From Bisporella sp. PMI_857 (lineage: Eukaryota; Ascomycota; Leotiomycetes; Helotiales; Helotiaceae), in assembly GCA_021307315.1 (NCBI GenBank), contig JAJSPD010000089.1:104751-168750 (forward strand): DNA of 64,000 nt, in the 5' to 3' direction. Numbering within the stretch: the first letter of the stretch is position 1; the number at the start of each line of letters is the position of its first letter. A program made the translations under genes and the position numbers. Below are positions 49,193 through 60,605 of this stretch, in pieces. The notes under the pieces were generated by a model. It was not told where the DNA came from and ran no database searches. It was given only the letters and a program-made list of their open reading frames with translations.

Positions 49193-52187
49193 TCAACTGG
49201 CTTTTTGTTTTGTAAGTAGCAATCGAGCCAGTACTGTAGATTTACCGGGGGACTTTTAGCTTTAGAGTACTCGTCGTGGAAAGCTTTAAGCTTGTATGGC
49301 GCTCCTTTGAATTCTTCGGCGTCGTAGAATACAGGGTTATAGTCTACGCTTGTTTACTTGACTTGATACTAAAGCTTTCGGCGGTATGTCCGGCTTTGCA
49401 AAATTTGCTCGACTTCCTATTCCGGCTGTTGATTGTAAACTATAGGCACTGGAGGCTCCTGATGCTGGCTTGGTAACGGGTCACTAAGGTTTTTCCGCAG
49501 AAGTTCCGGTGCAAAAACGTTGTGGAGCTAATTGCTTTCTGGAAGCTTTAAACGATACGAATGACTTATTTGCTCAGTGATTTCGTATAGGCTTTCATTC
49601 TGGTAGTCTAGTTTTCGGCTTGGCCGTTCGCTAGTCCAGTTTTTTGTCGAAACTTATACTTTGTTTTTGACTTTAAAGTCGACTGGCCGTCGGTGCTTGT
49701 TGGCTTGTATAGCTTGTTGCTTTTGAGCTTTGGCTATTCCGGCTTTGGCCTACTTTTAGGCTTTGTGGATTCTTTCGATATAAGCTTGAGCATCTTTCCG
49801 AGCTTCTTTAATGTGCTGTGATACCGGGACAAGGTTTTTAGGGCGGACCTAGTCTATTTCCATTCGGGGCTGATACCCTAACTCGACCATAAAAGAAGAC
49901 AACTTTGTTGAGTGATGTGGCAAAGTAGCTGCTGCGTAGTCTACCGCATGAATTAAGGTAGACCAGTTGTCTTGAAAAGCATTGGCAAAAGAGCGAAGAC
50001 GTTGGTCGATCTACTGGTTAGCGTTTTCAGTCTGGCCGTCTGTTTGAGGATAGTATGCTGTCGAAAGTTTGAGCTTCGTGCTTAGTAGCCGGCAAAACTC
50101 GTCCCAAAACGCAGAAACAAACTAAAGTCTTCGATCCGACATTATAGTAGTAGCAGGACTATAGTATTTATGAACATGCACTAAGTACAGTTGAGCCATA
50201 GTTCTAGCGTCGACTGTTTTGTTGCAAGGGATCGAAATAGGACGTTTACTTAACCTGTTTATAAAAACACAAACTATATTTATGCTTTCTTGGTCAGGAA
50301 GCATGTTCTTGAAATCGACTAATATATGCTGCCAAGGGCGGTCCGGTATTGGCAGTAAGTGTAACAGCCTTAGAGTTTTGTCTTTAAGAACTTTGGACTT
50401 GCGGCAAGCGTAGCAATTGCTAACGAAACGCTCGATATCGTCATCTATTCCGAGCTAGTAGTACCGCTCTTTAATCAGCTTTTTGGTCTTGTTTTGTCCT
50501 GGATGAGCTGTAGCTAGACTACAGTGTGATGCTGTAATCAAAGCAGTTTGTACTGACTCGGCTACTACAAGCCGGCTTTCTTTTTTCAGCAATCCATTTT
50601 CCAAGCTGTAGCTTCCTTTGCTTTCTTGACCTAGTTTTTTTGCAGCGTTTAAGTCTCGAGCAGTCCGGTTGGCCTTAAGGATTTCGTCGATCAAATCGAG
50701 CTGTTCCTCGATTGGTGATAACGACAAAGCTACCCGGTTTACTTCGAGCTCTGCAACGTTTGGCGCTAAGCTTTTGTCTAGCTCTTGCAGAATTTGAGGA
50801 TCAAGCTGTGCTGAGGATAAAAGGGCCTGATCCCGATTCTTTCGTTTTGCTTGGTCCAAGCTTTTTGTTTGGTTTTGACGTGTCAACGGGTCGGCTTTGT
50901 TGTGCTTGCTAGGCTTGTAGGATATCTTGAAGTGGTATCGAGAAAGAATCTCAGCCCAGCGGGCTTGCTTGGCTGACAGTAGCTTGCTGGACATAAAGTA
51001 TTCCAAAGCTTTGTGGTCCGTGATCACTTCAATGTGATCTTTAGTGTTTTCGAGCTCGGCACGCTAATATTGCAAAGCTTTGACAATAGCTAGCATTTCT
51101 TTGTCGTGAATTGAGTAATTGGTTTCCGCAAGGGCTATAGTCTTGGAAAAATACCCTATAGGGTGCTACTTACCGTTAAGGCCTTTCTGAGAAAACACAG
51201 CTGCTACTACGGTGTCGGAAGCATCCGTCTTAAGCATGCACTGGCTGTTTAAGTCGTAGTGGGCCAACAAAGGAGCACTTATTAGCATAGCTTTGAGCCT
51301 GTCGAATGCTTAGGTACACTTTTTGTCGAAAACAAATTTATGATTAGCACGAGTTAACTGAGTTAGCGGTGCCGCGATCTGGCTGTAACTCCGAATAAAC
51401 TTTCTGTAGAAATTGCAAAATTTTAGGAAAAATTGAACTCTTTTAACTGTTTTAAGAGGTTCCTAGTCTTTGATCACTTGTATTTTGTCGGGGTCTACTT
51501 GAATGCTGTTAGTTGAAATAATAAATCCTAAGTACTTTGTTCGCTTTACACTAAATTCACACTTTTTAATGTCGGCTTGTAAGCCGGCAGCTTGCAATCG
51601 ATCGATTACTTGCTTGACGTGTGCTTTATGCTGTAGCTCGTTTTCAGAGTAAATCAAAATGTCGTCAAAATATGCTGTGCAAATCACATTTAACAAATCC
51701 CGAAAAGTGTCGTTAATATAACTTTGAAAAGTAGCCGGCCCGTTAGTAAGGCTAAAAAGTAAAACTTTGTATTGGAATAAGCCATAGCGAGTGCGGAACG
51801 CTGTAAGCTTTTCTGACTCAGGAGAAATCCGGATTCGATGAAAAGCCTGACGAATATCTAGCTTTGTGAAAATTTTAGCTTTGCTTAGCTTAGCTAGTGT
51901 TTCGTCGATCAATGGCAAAGGATATCGGTTCTTTTTGGTCAAAGAATTCAGCTTTTTGTAGTCAACGCAAAAACGAAGTGAGCCGTCCGCTTTCCGTGCA
52001 AACAAGACAAGTGATGCAAAAAGAGCTTTACTTGTAACAACAAAACCTTTCTTTAAATTAGCTGTCAAGTAGTCTCGCATAGTCTCAAGTTCTTCGATTG
52101 AGTGCTTGTTCAAATGGCAAAACTTTAAAGTATTGTCTCCTGTAAGCTCGATTTTGTAGTCGATGCTTCGGTGTGGAGCTAGCGTAT
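49193..52187 (-). pseudogene. Pol of chromovirus A: RT, RNase H, integrase, chromodomain, with many nonsense codons
   Basis: One reading frame runs from 52187 to a stop at 49193-49195, interrupted only by in-frame stops and apparently no indels in the parts checked. RT: FCVDYKKLNSLTKKNRYPLP and the catalytic AYFDDILIY. RNase H: LKTDASD and VITDHKALEYF. Integrase core with SDR and the second acidic region around FVSAFWDEF, then TDGQTE. C-terminal chromodomain from PE*EVEQILQSRTYRRKL to FYDAEEFKG. Stops fall where Trp or Gln is expected, for example YF/QY*RAEL and GK*HP in RNase H and HKA*K*AKAG after the integrase, matching TGG>TAG and CAG>TAG changes. The element cannot make its own proteins. 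Confidence 0.88.
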
Positions 52188-52390
52188 TGTCAGGTGCCAG
52201 GATGTCACGTGCTAAAGGGGCAAGGAGCGGCTCGGTAAGAGCCATGATGCTGGGCACATATGGGCACGTGGGCAGCCGCCAGGGGTACGGAGGGTATAAG
52301 TAGGGGACTCGGGACGTAGTAGAGAGGGTAGAGATTAGTCTTGTATCAGAATTGCAGTTGACTTGTGCCACACTACTCCAGCACCTTACA
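52188..52390 (+). repeat. LTR 1 of element B
   Basis: Starts TGTCAGGTGCCAGGATGTCA and ends ACTCCAGCACCTTACA. It is about 200 bases long and closely similar to the LTRs at 54030 and 60606, with several base changes. It contains GGGTATAAGTAGGGG, a likely TATA region. Confidence 0.88.
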
Positions 52391-52455
52391 TTCTAATCTC
52401 TTTTCAACGAGGTGTAGTTCGGCACGAGTCAAAAGAGTATCGTACTCAACACGCC

Positions 52456-54029
52456 ATAGTATCGAAAGGAAAAGAGAAAGCAGTTGGACCTGCTTCTACA
52501 GCTCGTCGACCTATTACTCGATCTTCTACAGAGAATCCAAGCCCTGACCCACCGGCAATCACCAGCACAATTAAAGTGCACACAGAACTAGAAAAGAGTA
52601 AATACTCGGAAAAGATCGAAAATGAAACGCTCCAAGAACGACAAAGAAACGACGACGTCGTTTCGGACACACAAGATACACTGGCTCACGAGTTATCTCG
52701 TGTAGAAGACTTTCAAAAGGAGATACGCCAAAAGAAGCAGCGCAAAAGGCAAAAATCTCACAACAAGGCAAAAAAGATCGAAGCAGTTAGAAAGAAGCGG
52801 AAAGCTTTGAAGGAGCAAGTGCGTGCTCTCGACAGCAGTGAAGAGGATCAAGCATCAGAAAAAGAAACGAGTGCAAAGCGGCGTCGGCGCCCAGCTGAAA
52901 CGCTATTGAGCGGGGAAGAAGCCTATAGACGGCCAGAACGCCAGCCATACTCTCAGCTGTTTGTGCCCAAGCCAACAAAATTGCCTCCATTCAAAGGGAA
53001 AAGCCTATTAAAAGTGCAAGCTTTTGTGTCAGCTGCGGAACGCTGTTTCAGGAGAAATAATGACTACTATTTCCCCAACGACACGCAGAAAATAGACCAT
53101 TGCGTGATCGCTTTCGACATAATGACGGAACGAAAGTAGGCCGGCTACGAATCAGATGTAAGAATTGGCAACACTACATAGGAAGAATTTGTTGTTTTCC
53201 TTTTTGATTTGATTACAGATAAGGACAATCGAGAGCTAGATACAGCCACCAGGCTGGAGAACGCTAAGCAACGGGAGAATCAGTCAGTCGAAGCTTTTGC
53301 ATTGCACTTAGAGACACTTGAAAAAGAGCTGGGAATTGTGGATGACGCTCAGCGCCAACGAACGCTGTTCGGGAAGCTCCGTGATGAGCTGAGAGCTCGT
53401 ATTCTACGGCATGGCGAGGCCTCTAGAAGCCGAAAGGCATTAGTGTCACTAGCACGAAGGATAGAAAGCGCGGAACGGATAATCAGCAACTCCAGTAGCT
53501 CAACCAGAAGAGCTTTGAGGAATCCACGGAGAAGCGCCGTCGATGACCCAGCGTTTACAGCCGACTTAATATCAGTTCCACGCTCTATGACAGAAAACAC
53601 TTAAGGACAAAGGAGTTCTTTGAGTGAAGTAAATCGCACTTCTATCGGTACCGGCACGGAAAGTAGGCGTAGCACTATTCGGTGTTTCCGGTGCAGCTAA
53701 AAAGGTTATTTATCCTTTAAATGCCCCAATATAGAATGCTACAATTGTAGGAAAAAAGGGCATGTCTCTACTAATTGCCTTGAGTCTAGGCAAGGAAACG
53801 AGAAAGCCCGTTCTTAATATTCTTTCTGCCAGGAAAAACGGGCGAAAGTGCAGAAAGAAGACGGATAGTTATTTCGGTACGAATATCAAGTGCCGAAAAA
53901 GGAACGGAAAAAGTACGGGCACTTATCGACAGCGGTGCGGAACAGAGCTGTGTGAAACAGTTTTTGGCTATACGGCATAGTTGGGCTACAAAAAATGCTT
54001 ATTTCCAGCTGGCCACAGTAGAAGGGCAA
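52456..54029 (+). pseudogene. Gag and start of protease of B copy 1, mutated and truncated
   Basis: It aligns throughout with the intact gag at 54296-55687. The start codon is changed to ATA at 52456-52458, and Trp codons have become TAG at 53137 and 53179. Zinc-knuckle residues are altered (HLSS to YLSF, His lost). The frame is broken again before the protease DSGAEQSC segment near 53930-53950. Coding similarity stops at 54020, inside the protease, and an LTR follows. Most differences from copy 2 are G-to-A or C-to-T transitions. Confidence 0.85.
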
Positions 54030-54231
54030 TGTCAGGCGCCAGGATGTCACGTGCTGAGGGGCAATGAAGGGGGCTCGGTAAAGGCACTGAGACTTGGCAT
54101 GTATAGGCACGAAGAGAGCCGCCAGGGGTTCGGAGGGTATAAGTAGGGGGCTCGGGACGTAGTAGAGAGGGTAGAGATTAGTCTTTGTTCAATATGAGTT
54201 GATTTGTGCCACACTACTCCAGCACCTTACA
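54030..54231 (+). repeat. LTR 2 of element B (shared middle LTR)
   Basis: TGTCAGGCGCCAGGATGTCA to CAGCACCTTACA, 202 bases. It is preceded by GGGCAA, as is LTR 3, and directly followed by the same leader that follows LTR 1. It therefore serves as the 5' LTR of copy 2 and, probably, as the 3' LTR of the deleted copy 1. Confidence 0.88.
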
Positions 54232-54295
54232 TTCTAATCTCTTTCAACGAGGTGTAGTTCGGCACGAGTCAAGAGAGTATCGTACTCGAAACGCC

Positions 54296-55687
54296 ATGGT
54301 ATCAAAAGGAAAGGAGAAAGCAGCTGGATCTGCTTTTACGACTCGTCGACCTATTACTCGGTCTTCTACAGAGAACCTGAGTCCTGACCTATCCCCAACC
54401 ACTGGTACAATCCGCGTGCGCAGAGAACTAGAAGAGAGTCAACACTCGGAAGAGATCGAAGACGAGACGCTTCAGGAACGACAAAGAGACGATGACGTCG
54501 TCAGGGACACACAAGATATACTGGCTCGCGAGTTATCTCGTGTAGCAGACCTTCAGAAGGAGATACGTCAGGCGGAGCAACGCAAAAAACAGAGACTAGA
54601 ATCAAGCAGTACTGCCAGAGAACTTGAGAGAGTCAGGAAACAGCGAAGGATTTTGGAGGAGAAGCTACGTGGCCTGGGCGACCTCGAGGAGAGCCAAGAG
54701 TTGGCTGAAGAGGAAGCCAGGGCGAAACGGCGCCGGCACACCGGTGAAACGCTTCCGAGCAGAACAGAGTTTGAGACAGGAGGACCTGAGACAAGAAGGC
54801 CTGAGCGCCAGCCATTCTTTCAGCAACCAGTGCTGAAACCTAAGGATCTACCTGATTTCAAGGGGAAGACCCTATTAGAGGTGCAGTCTTTCGTGTCAGC
54901 CGCGGAACGCTGTTTCAGAGGAGATGGAGACTACTACTTCCCTAATGACACGCGGAAGATAGACCATTGTGTCGCCGCTTTCGATGTGATGACGGAACGG
55001 AGGTGGACCGGCTATGAGTCGGAGGTGGGAATCGGCAATACTACATGGGAAGAGTTTGTGGCTTTCCTCTATGATTTGCTTACGGATAAGGATAATCGGG
55101 AGCTAGACACAGCTAGCAAACTGGAGAACGCTAAGCAGCGAGAAAACCAGTCAGTAGAAGCTTTTGCAATACATCTGGAAACGCTCGAAAGGGAGCTAGG
55201 AATCGTGGACGACGCGCACCGTCAACGTACGCTATTCGGGAAGCTTACGGATGATTTGAAAGCCCGTATCTTGCGCCATGGAGAGGTCCCTAGAAGCCGG
55301 AAGGCGCTGGTATCCTTAGCCCGAAGGATAGAGAGTGCGGAAAGAATCATCAGCAATTCCAGTAGCTCAACTAAAGGAGCCACGAGGAACCCACGGAGAG
55401 GCGCCGATGCTCCTGCGCCTGCAGCCGAGTCGGGGATGCCGGCTCAACGCCCTGCAGCGGGAAACACTCAGGGGGATTCGAAGGGCACTTTGAGTGAAGC
55501 GAATCGCACCCCTATCGGTACCGGCAAGGAGGGAAGACGTGGCACTATTCGATGCTATCGGTGCAGTGAAGAGGGTCATTTATCCTCTAAATGCCCCAAT
55601 ATAGAATGTTACAACTGCAAGAAGAAAGGGCACATTTCTACTAATTGCCCAGAGCCTAGGCAGGGAAACGGAGGAGCCCGTTCTTAA
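54296..55687 (+). CDS. Gag of B copy 2, intact, two CCHC zinc knuckles
   Basis: 463 residues from ATG 54296 (MVSKGKEKAAG). A longer frame from 54206 would start at GTG inside the LTR and is rejected. The N terminus is charged and rich in coiled-coil-forming heptads (about 60-150). A retrotrans_gag-like core lies around VQSFVSAAERCF, KIDHCVAAFDVM and RTLFGKL. Two knuckles near the C terminus follow C-X2-C-X4-H-X4-C: CYRCSEEGHLSSKC and CYNCKKKGHISTNC. Gag packages the element RNA into virus-like particles. The frame is fully open, unlike pol and copy 1. Confidence 0.92.
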   Translation: MVSKGKEKAAGSAFTTRRPITRSSTENLSPDLSPTTGTIRVRRELEESQHSEEIEDETLQERQRDDDVVRDTQDILARELSRVADLQKEIRQAEQRKKQRLESSSTARELERVRKQRRILEEKLRGLGDLEESQELAEEEARAKRRRHTGETLPSRTEFETGGPETRRPERQPFFQQPVLKPKDLPDFKGKTLLEVQSFVSAAERCFRGDGDYYFPNDTRKIDHCVAAFDVMTERRWTGYESEVGIGNTTWEEFVAFLYDLLTDKDNRELDTASKLENAKQRENQSVEAFAIHLETLERELGIVDDAHRQRTLFGKLTDDLKARILRHGEVPRSRKALVSLARRIESAERIISNSSSSTKGATRNPRRGADAPAPAAESGMPAQRPAAGNTQGDSKGTLSEANRTPIGTGKEGRRGTIRCYRCSEEGHLSSKCPNIECYNCKKKGHISTNCPEPRQGNGGARS

Positions 55688-55734
55688 TATCCTCTCTGCC
55701 AGGAAGGACGGGCGAAAACGCAGAAAGAAGGCGG

Positions 55735-58700
55735 ATGGTTATTTCAGTACGTGTATCTAGTGCCGAAGGAGGAACGGAGGAGGTACAGGCGCTTATCGAC
55801 AGCGGTGCGGAACAGAGCTGTGTGAGACAGTCTTTGGCTATGCGGCATAATTGGGAGTCGAAAGACGCCCAGTTCCAACTGGCTACAGTGGAAGGGAAAG
55901 AGGTTGTCACTTACGGGATCAGCAATATCGGGCTTGTTGTCACTGATTCCGAAGGCACTACGAAACCCCACCGACACGACTTCGTGGCGTGCGACTTTGA
56001 CATACCAGACGTTTCCCTCATATTAGGGTTTCCTTGGCTGCAGCAGATTGACCCAGTTATACGTTTCTCTACGGGAAGCTGGCGATACCCCCTCGAGGTA
56101 TCCCAGATTAGGGTGCTCAGCGTCAAAAGCTTTCGCAAAGCTAGCAAAGGCCAGGTGATCTATTGCTTGGTCTTACGACGAGTAGAAGAAGGCCCAGTAT
56201 TGCTCCCACTTGAGCACACAAGCTACGCTGATATGTTCAATGACGCGGCCGCAGGCATTCTGCCTAAGCACCACCCGATGGAGCATCGAATCAACCTCGA
56301 GCCGGGGGCGGTACCCCCATGGGGCCCCGTCTACCCGTTTTCAGAGAATGAATTGACAGTATTGAGGGAATACCTCGAATCTTCCTTAACAAAAGGATGG
56401 ATCCGTCGATCTACTAGTCCTGCAGGAGCGCCGATCCTGTTCGTACCCAAGAAGGACGGTTCTCTCAGGCTATGCGTAGACTACAGAGGATTGAATAGAG
56501 TCACGATCAAGGATAGAACGCCGTTGCCTCTGATCAGTGAGACATTGGATAGGCTCCGTCGCTCAAAGCGGTTCACAAAAATAGATCTCACCAACGCTTA
56601 CCATAGAATACGCATCAGGGAAGGTGATGAGTGGAAAACGGCGTTTCGTACTCGATACGGCCACTTCGAGTACCTGGTTCTCCCTTTTGGGCTGTCGAAC
56701 GCTCCAGCCACATTCCAAGCCTACATCAACCAAGCACTAGTTGGCCTCGTTGATGTAATTTGTGTAGTTTACCTTGACGACATACTTATATTCTCGGAAA
56801 GAATCGAAGACCACACGAAGGCGGTTCATGAGGTTTTCGAAAGACTACGGAAGTATGGGCTATACGCAAACCTTTCCAAGTGCCGTTTCAATACGGATAC
56901 TGTTGAGTTCTTAGGCTTCATTGTAGGGCCTAAAGGCATAGAAATGGATCCCTCTCGCGTGGAAACTGTGAAGGAATGGCCTGTACCTACGTGCTATAGA
57001 GACATCCAAGTGTTTCTGGGGTTCACCAACTTCTACAGGCGATTTATCAGGGAATACGCCGCATTTGCGTGCCGCTGACAGACCTTCTCAAGAAGATGAA
57101 AGAGCCTACGGCTCCCTTTCGAATGGGGCCCGAGGCGCTGGCGAGCTTTGAGGTCCTGAATCAAGATTCCGGGAAACACCTTTGCTCAGACATTTTGATC
57201 CGCAACGTAGAATCAAGGTGGAAACAGATGGCTCCAAGTGGGCTATAGCCGGGATCCTTCGCAGCTGTTCGGAGAAGGGAAGGAAGCTAGATGGCACCCT
57301 ATCGCTTTCTACTCAAAAAAGCTTACTCCTGTTGAGTCTCGATATGACACTCATGACATAGAGTTGATGGCTATAGTTTACGCTTTCCGGCAATGGGGGC
57401 AATACCTTCGAGGCAGTGCCGACACCGTCACGGTTCGCACTGACCATAACAATCTGAAATATTTCATGACAAAAGGAAGCTTACAGGCCGTCAGGCGAGA
57501 TGGGCCGAAGGCTTAGGCGAGTTTGATTTTGTGATTGAGTTTAGACCAGGCAAGACTAATCCCGCAGACGGACCTTCACGGAGGCCGGACTATAGGGAGT
57601 CGACGCCGAATCGGGGTGACGGCGGAGAAGAGGCAGAAACGTCTCTCCCGACTTGTATGACAAACTGCGTGTGGCAGGATTGTTTTCACGCCCTTAAGGA
57701 CCACCTGGGAGGTGTGCTTCCAGGTGCACGAGCTGGGCGGCTCGTGTGAAGTCGCGTCCACCCCGGGGGTAGGCGCCCTCGAACCGGTGAGATGCCGGGG
57801 CTACAGACAAAATGACAAAGTCATGGGCCAGAGAGTACTGCGGCGTAATCCAAAGAGTTGGGTTTAAGCCTGCTGCTGGCATAGCTGGTTGCAAACAGCG
57901 GTGCCACGGAAGGTAGCGATTATGTCGTTATCGACCGAAACGGTGTATGGTAGAGTGACGAAGCCGATTCGGGACGTTCTGACGGAACTGCAGAAAACTG
58001 ATCCCTTCAGTCCGAAAGATCACCGAAGAGACTACGAAACGAAGCCGAACCGGGGGCCGGGGGCCATGGAGCATAGGCCACGAGGATGGCTTACTCCGTC
58101 ATAAGGGAGCTGTATATGTCCCTGACGAGAGATCAATACGCACGGAAATCATTCACGTGCATCATGATGAGGAGCTTGCTGGCCATTTTGGCGTGCGTAA
58201 ACGCGTGAGCTGATTGGCGAAAGTACTATTGGCCAGGCTTGAAAAATGATGTCAAAAAACATGTCAAGACGTGGCGGAATGCCAGAGAGGCAAACCGAGA
58301 AGGCACCGAACCTACGGGAGTTGGCCCCGATCCCTATCCCCTTGAAACCATGGGAAGAGATAACTATGGATTTTATTACAGATTTACCGCCCAGCAGAAG
58401 GCACAACCAAATATATGACTCCATACTAGTTATAGTTGACAGATACACCCAAACTAGCACGCTATATAGCTGTACGAAAGTATTCAAGCTCATGAGCTTG
58501 CGGAACTGTTCATGAACCACATCTATAAGGATTTCGGATCCCCAAAAGGAATCACTACCGACAGAGGATCCGTCTTCACAAGCAAATTCTGGGGAGACTT
58601 CATGTATTACCTTAAGGTTCGCCGCCGACTCTCTACCGCTTTCCATCCGCAACGGACGGCCAGACAGAAAGACAGAATCAAACTCTGGAATTCTATTTGA

Positions 58701-59400
58701 GAACGTATTGCAATTACAGACAAGATGACTGGGTATCGAAACTGGCTTTAGCGGAATTCACATACAATAACTCTGTCCATTCAAGCACCGGTAGTACTCC
58801 GTTTAGACTACTTTACGGCTTCGATCCTGAGCTAGGCCTGAACGTCGGGGACGACGTTCCCGAAGGAAAGGTGCCGGCAGCTGAAGAAAGAATCAAGCTT
58901 TTAGTAAAAGAACGAAAAAGGCTTTCGAGTAACCTCCGAAAAGCCCACGAAAAGCACAAGAAGTACTACGACGCAAAACACAAGCCTACCCGTTTCTGCG
59001 TGAAAAGAAAGTAATGCTAGCTTCGAAGAATATTCACAACTTAGGCCTAGCCGCAAGCTTGCAGACAAATATTTAGAACTATTCGAAGTCGTGGAAATTA
59101 TAAAAGATCACGGGCAAGCGTACAAACTAGAGCTACCACTATCCTACAAAAACCACAATGTGTTTCATGTATTCTACTAGAGCCGTGGCATAAGCGTGAA
59201 GGAGCCGTTGAAGAACCGGCGCCGATCCTGGTACAGGGAAAAAAAGAGTACGAAGTAAAGGCCATCCAAGCCTACCGAACTACAAAGAAGAGAATAGAGT
59301 ATCTAGTACGCTAGAAAGAGTACTCCCCTGCGAAAGACTTATGAAAGCCTGCGGAAAACCTTCAACACGCTGGCGAAGTAGTGCAAAAGTATTACTAAAA
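55735..59400 (+). pseudogene. Pol of B copy 2: protease, RT, RNase H, integrase, chromodomain, frameshifted
   Basis: The frame 55735-57078 is intact and in the -1 phase relative to gag. It contains the protease motif LIDSGAEQS and RT with FTKIDLTNAYHRI and VYLDDILIF. At about 57065-57080 the frame breaks, and further shifts follow. RNase H is recognisable at 57181-57516 (VETDGSKWAIAG in a shifted frame, VRTDHNNLKYF). The integrase HHCC region is at about 58155-58300 and core pieces at 58330-58640 (TMDFITDLP, GITTDRGSVFTSKFW). The stretch DDWVSKLALAEFTYNN is at about 58730. The chromodomain at about 59246-59360 reads YEVKAIQAYRTTKKRIEYLV then a stop where Trp is expected. The pol is non-functional. 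Confidence 0.88.
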
Positions 59401-60605
59401 AACTACGTTTGAAATAACAAAAAGGTCGAAAAAAAAGAAACGGAAAAAGCAAAGTAGTCAATTCATGCCCGTAAGCAAACGGCAAGAGCCGGAAGCGAAA
59501 CGATAGGTGCCCGAAAGCGAAGCTAAACGTCCAAAACACCACTCGCGCGACAAAGCACTTTTCACCACCCTCGCTACCAACTCATTCTTCTTTCTTCTTT
59601 TCTCTCTCTTTCCTCCCATCTCATTATCCTTTTTCTCCTCCTCCTCCTCGGAGGCGAAAGGATCATCCTTATTATCATCATTTTCATCCTTATCCTCATC
59701 GTCATCATCCCTTTTCCTTGCCGGCCTAGTCGATATTAGATCGATAAAGCCTCGGAAAAGTATCGAAAAGGGATCGAATACTTACCGCCACCCGCTGCAA
59801 TTTAACCAACTCCCGCAGAAAAGAATTGGTCTTCCTGGCTTCCGTAAAGAAGGCCAAAAAAACCGCCTCCACTCTTTTAGGGTGGGCCTGTTGGCGAAAC
59901 AAGGCTTCCGAACGGTTTTTGATCTCCGAAGAGACCCGGGCGATGGCCCACGGAAGTGCTTCTTGCGGTCGTCGGAGCCGGGACGCTCCCGAAAAAGACG
60001 CGACCAGCGAGCAAAGCGGCCACCACGGCGGCGAAGGGCAGCCGGCAGCTAACCGGGGTCAGATCGAAAAGGTATCGAAGCTACAAGATACTTACGGGGA
60101 GACATTTGGCCTTAAGGCCGCGGCAGCGAGAGCACTTATTGCTACTCTTTTGTCGAAAAGCAGCAGACTTCGGGCTTAGAACCCGCGATCTTCGCACAGC
60201 GAAGGCAGACGGAGGTGGCCGAAGCCGAGACGGAAGCGGAACGGCGGGCAGACATAGTAGTAGTAGTGGTGGTGGTGATGGTGATAGTGGTGGTGTTGCA
60301 AAGAAAAGAAAGCGTAGCTCAGCGGTGGGAAGCGCCTACTTATAAGCTGAGATTCGATTATTACTCACCTCTATTCATGACTGGAAGCTATTGTTGTTGT
60401 TACTTATTCATTTAGGGCGGGCATTGTTGATTGTTCCTATTGTACTCGGCTTCCTATTGTACTCAAGTTGCTCGCTCGCCACGAGCCCTCTCCGACTCAC
60501 CTTCGACTACCATACGAGCTGGCAACAATATCGAGCTACAATATCAGCACTGACGCTTACAATACCAGCATGAACGTCGGGACGACGTTCTAGAGAGGGG
60601 GGCAA
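59401..60605. other. Non-coding 3' segment of B with simple repeats
   Basis: About 1.2 kb between the end of pol and the polypurine tract. It includes a pyrimidine-rich CTT/CTC block near 59580-59720 and a GTA/GTG/GTGAT block near 60255-60298. Its long open frames (for example 59507-60052) are low-complexity translations of these repeats. A polypurine tract GAGAGGGGGGCAA lies directly before LTR 3. Confidence 0.6.

Larger units (their letters stand above)
48806..52187 (-). mobile_element. Chromovirus A (Ty3/gypsy), 5' part missing
   Basis: A minus-strand element with its 3' LTR at 48806-49061, a purine-rich tract just inside the LTR, and pol reading leftwards from 52187. It is cut at 52188 by the 5' LTR of composite element B. 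Its gag, protease and 5' LTR are not found in the window. Confidence 0.9.

Noticed and set aside
54206..54295. Gag start at 54206
   Set aside because: It would begin at GTG inside the LTR. The first ATG after the leader is 54296, and copy 1 shows the same site mutated to ATA.
59507..60052. 181-codon open frame in the 3' part of element B
   Set aside because: It is a low-complexity translation of CTT/CTC repeats and shows no domain.
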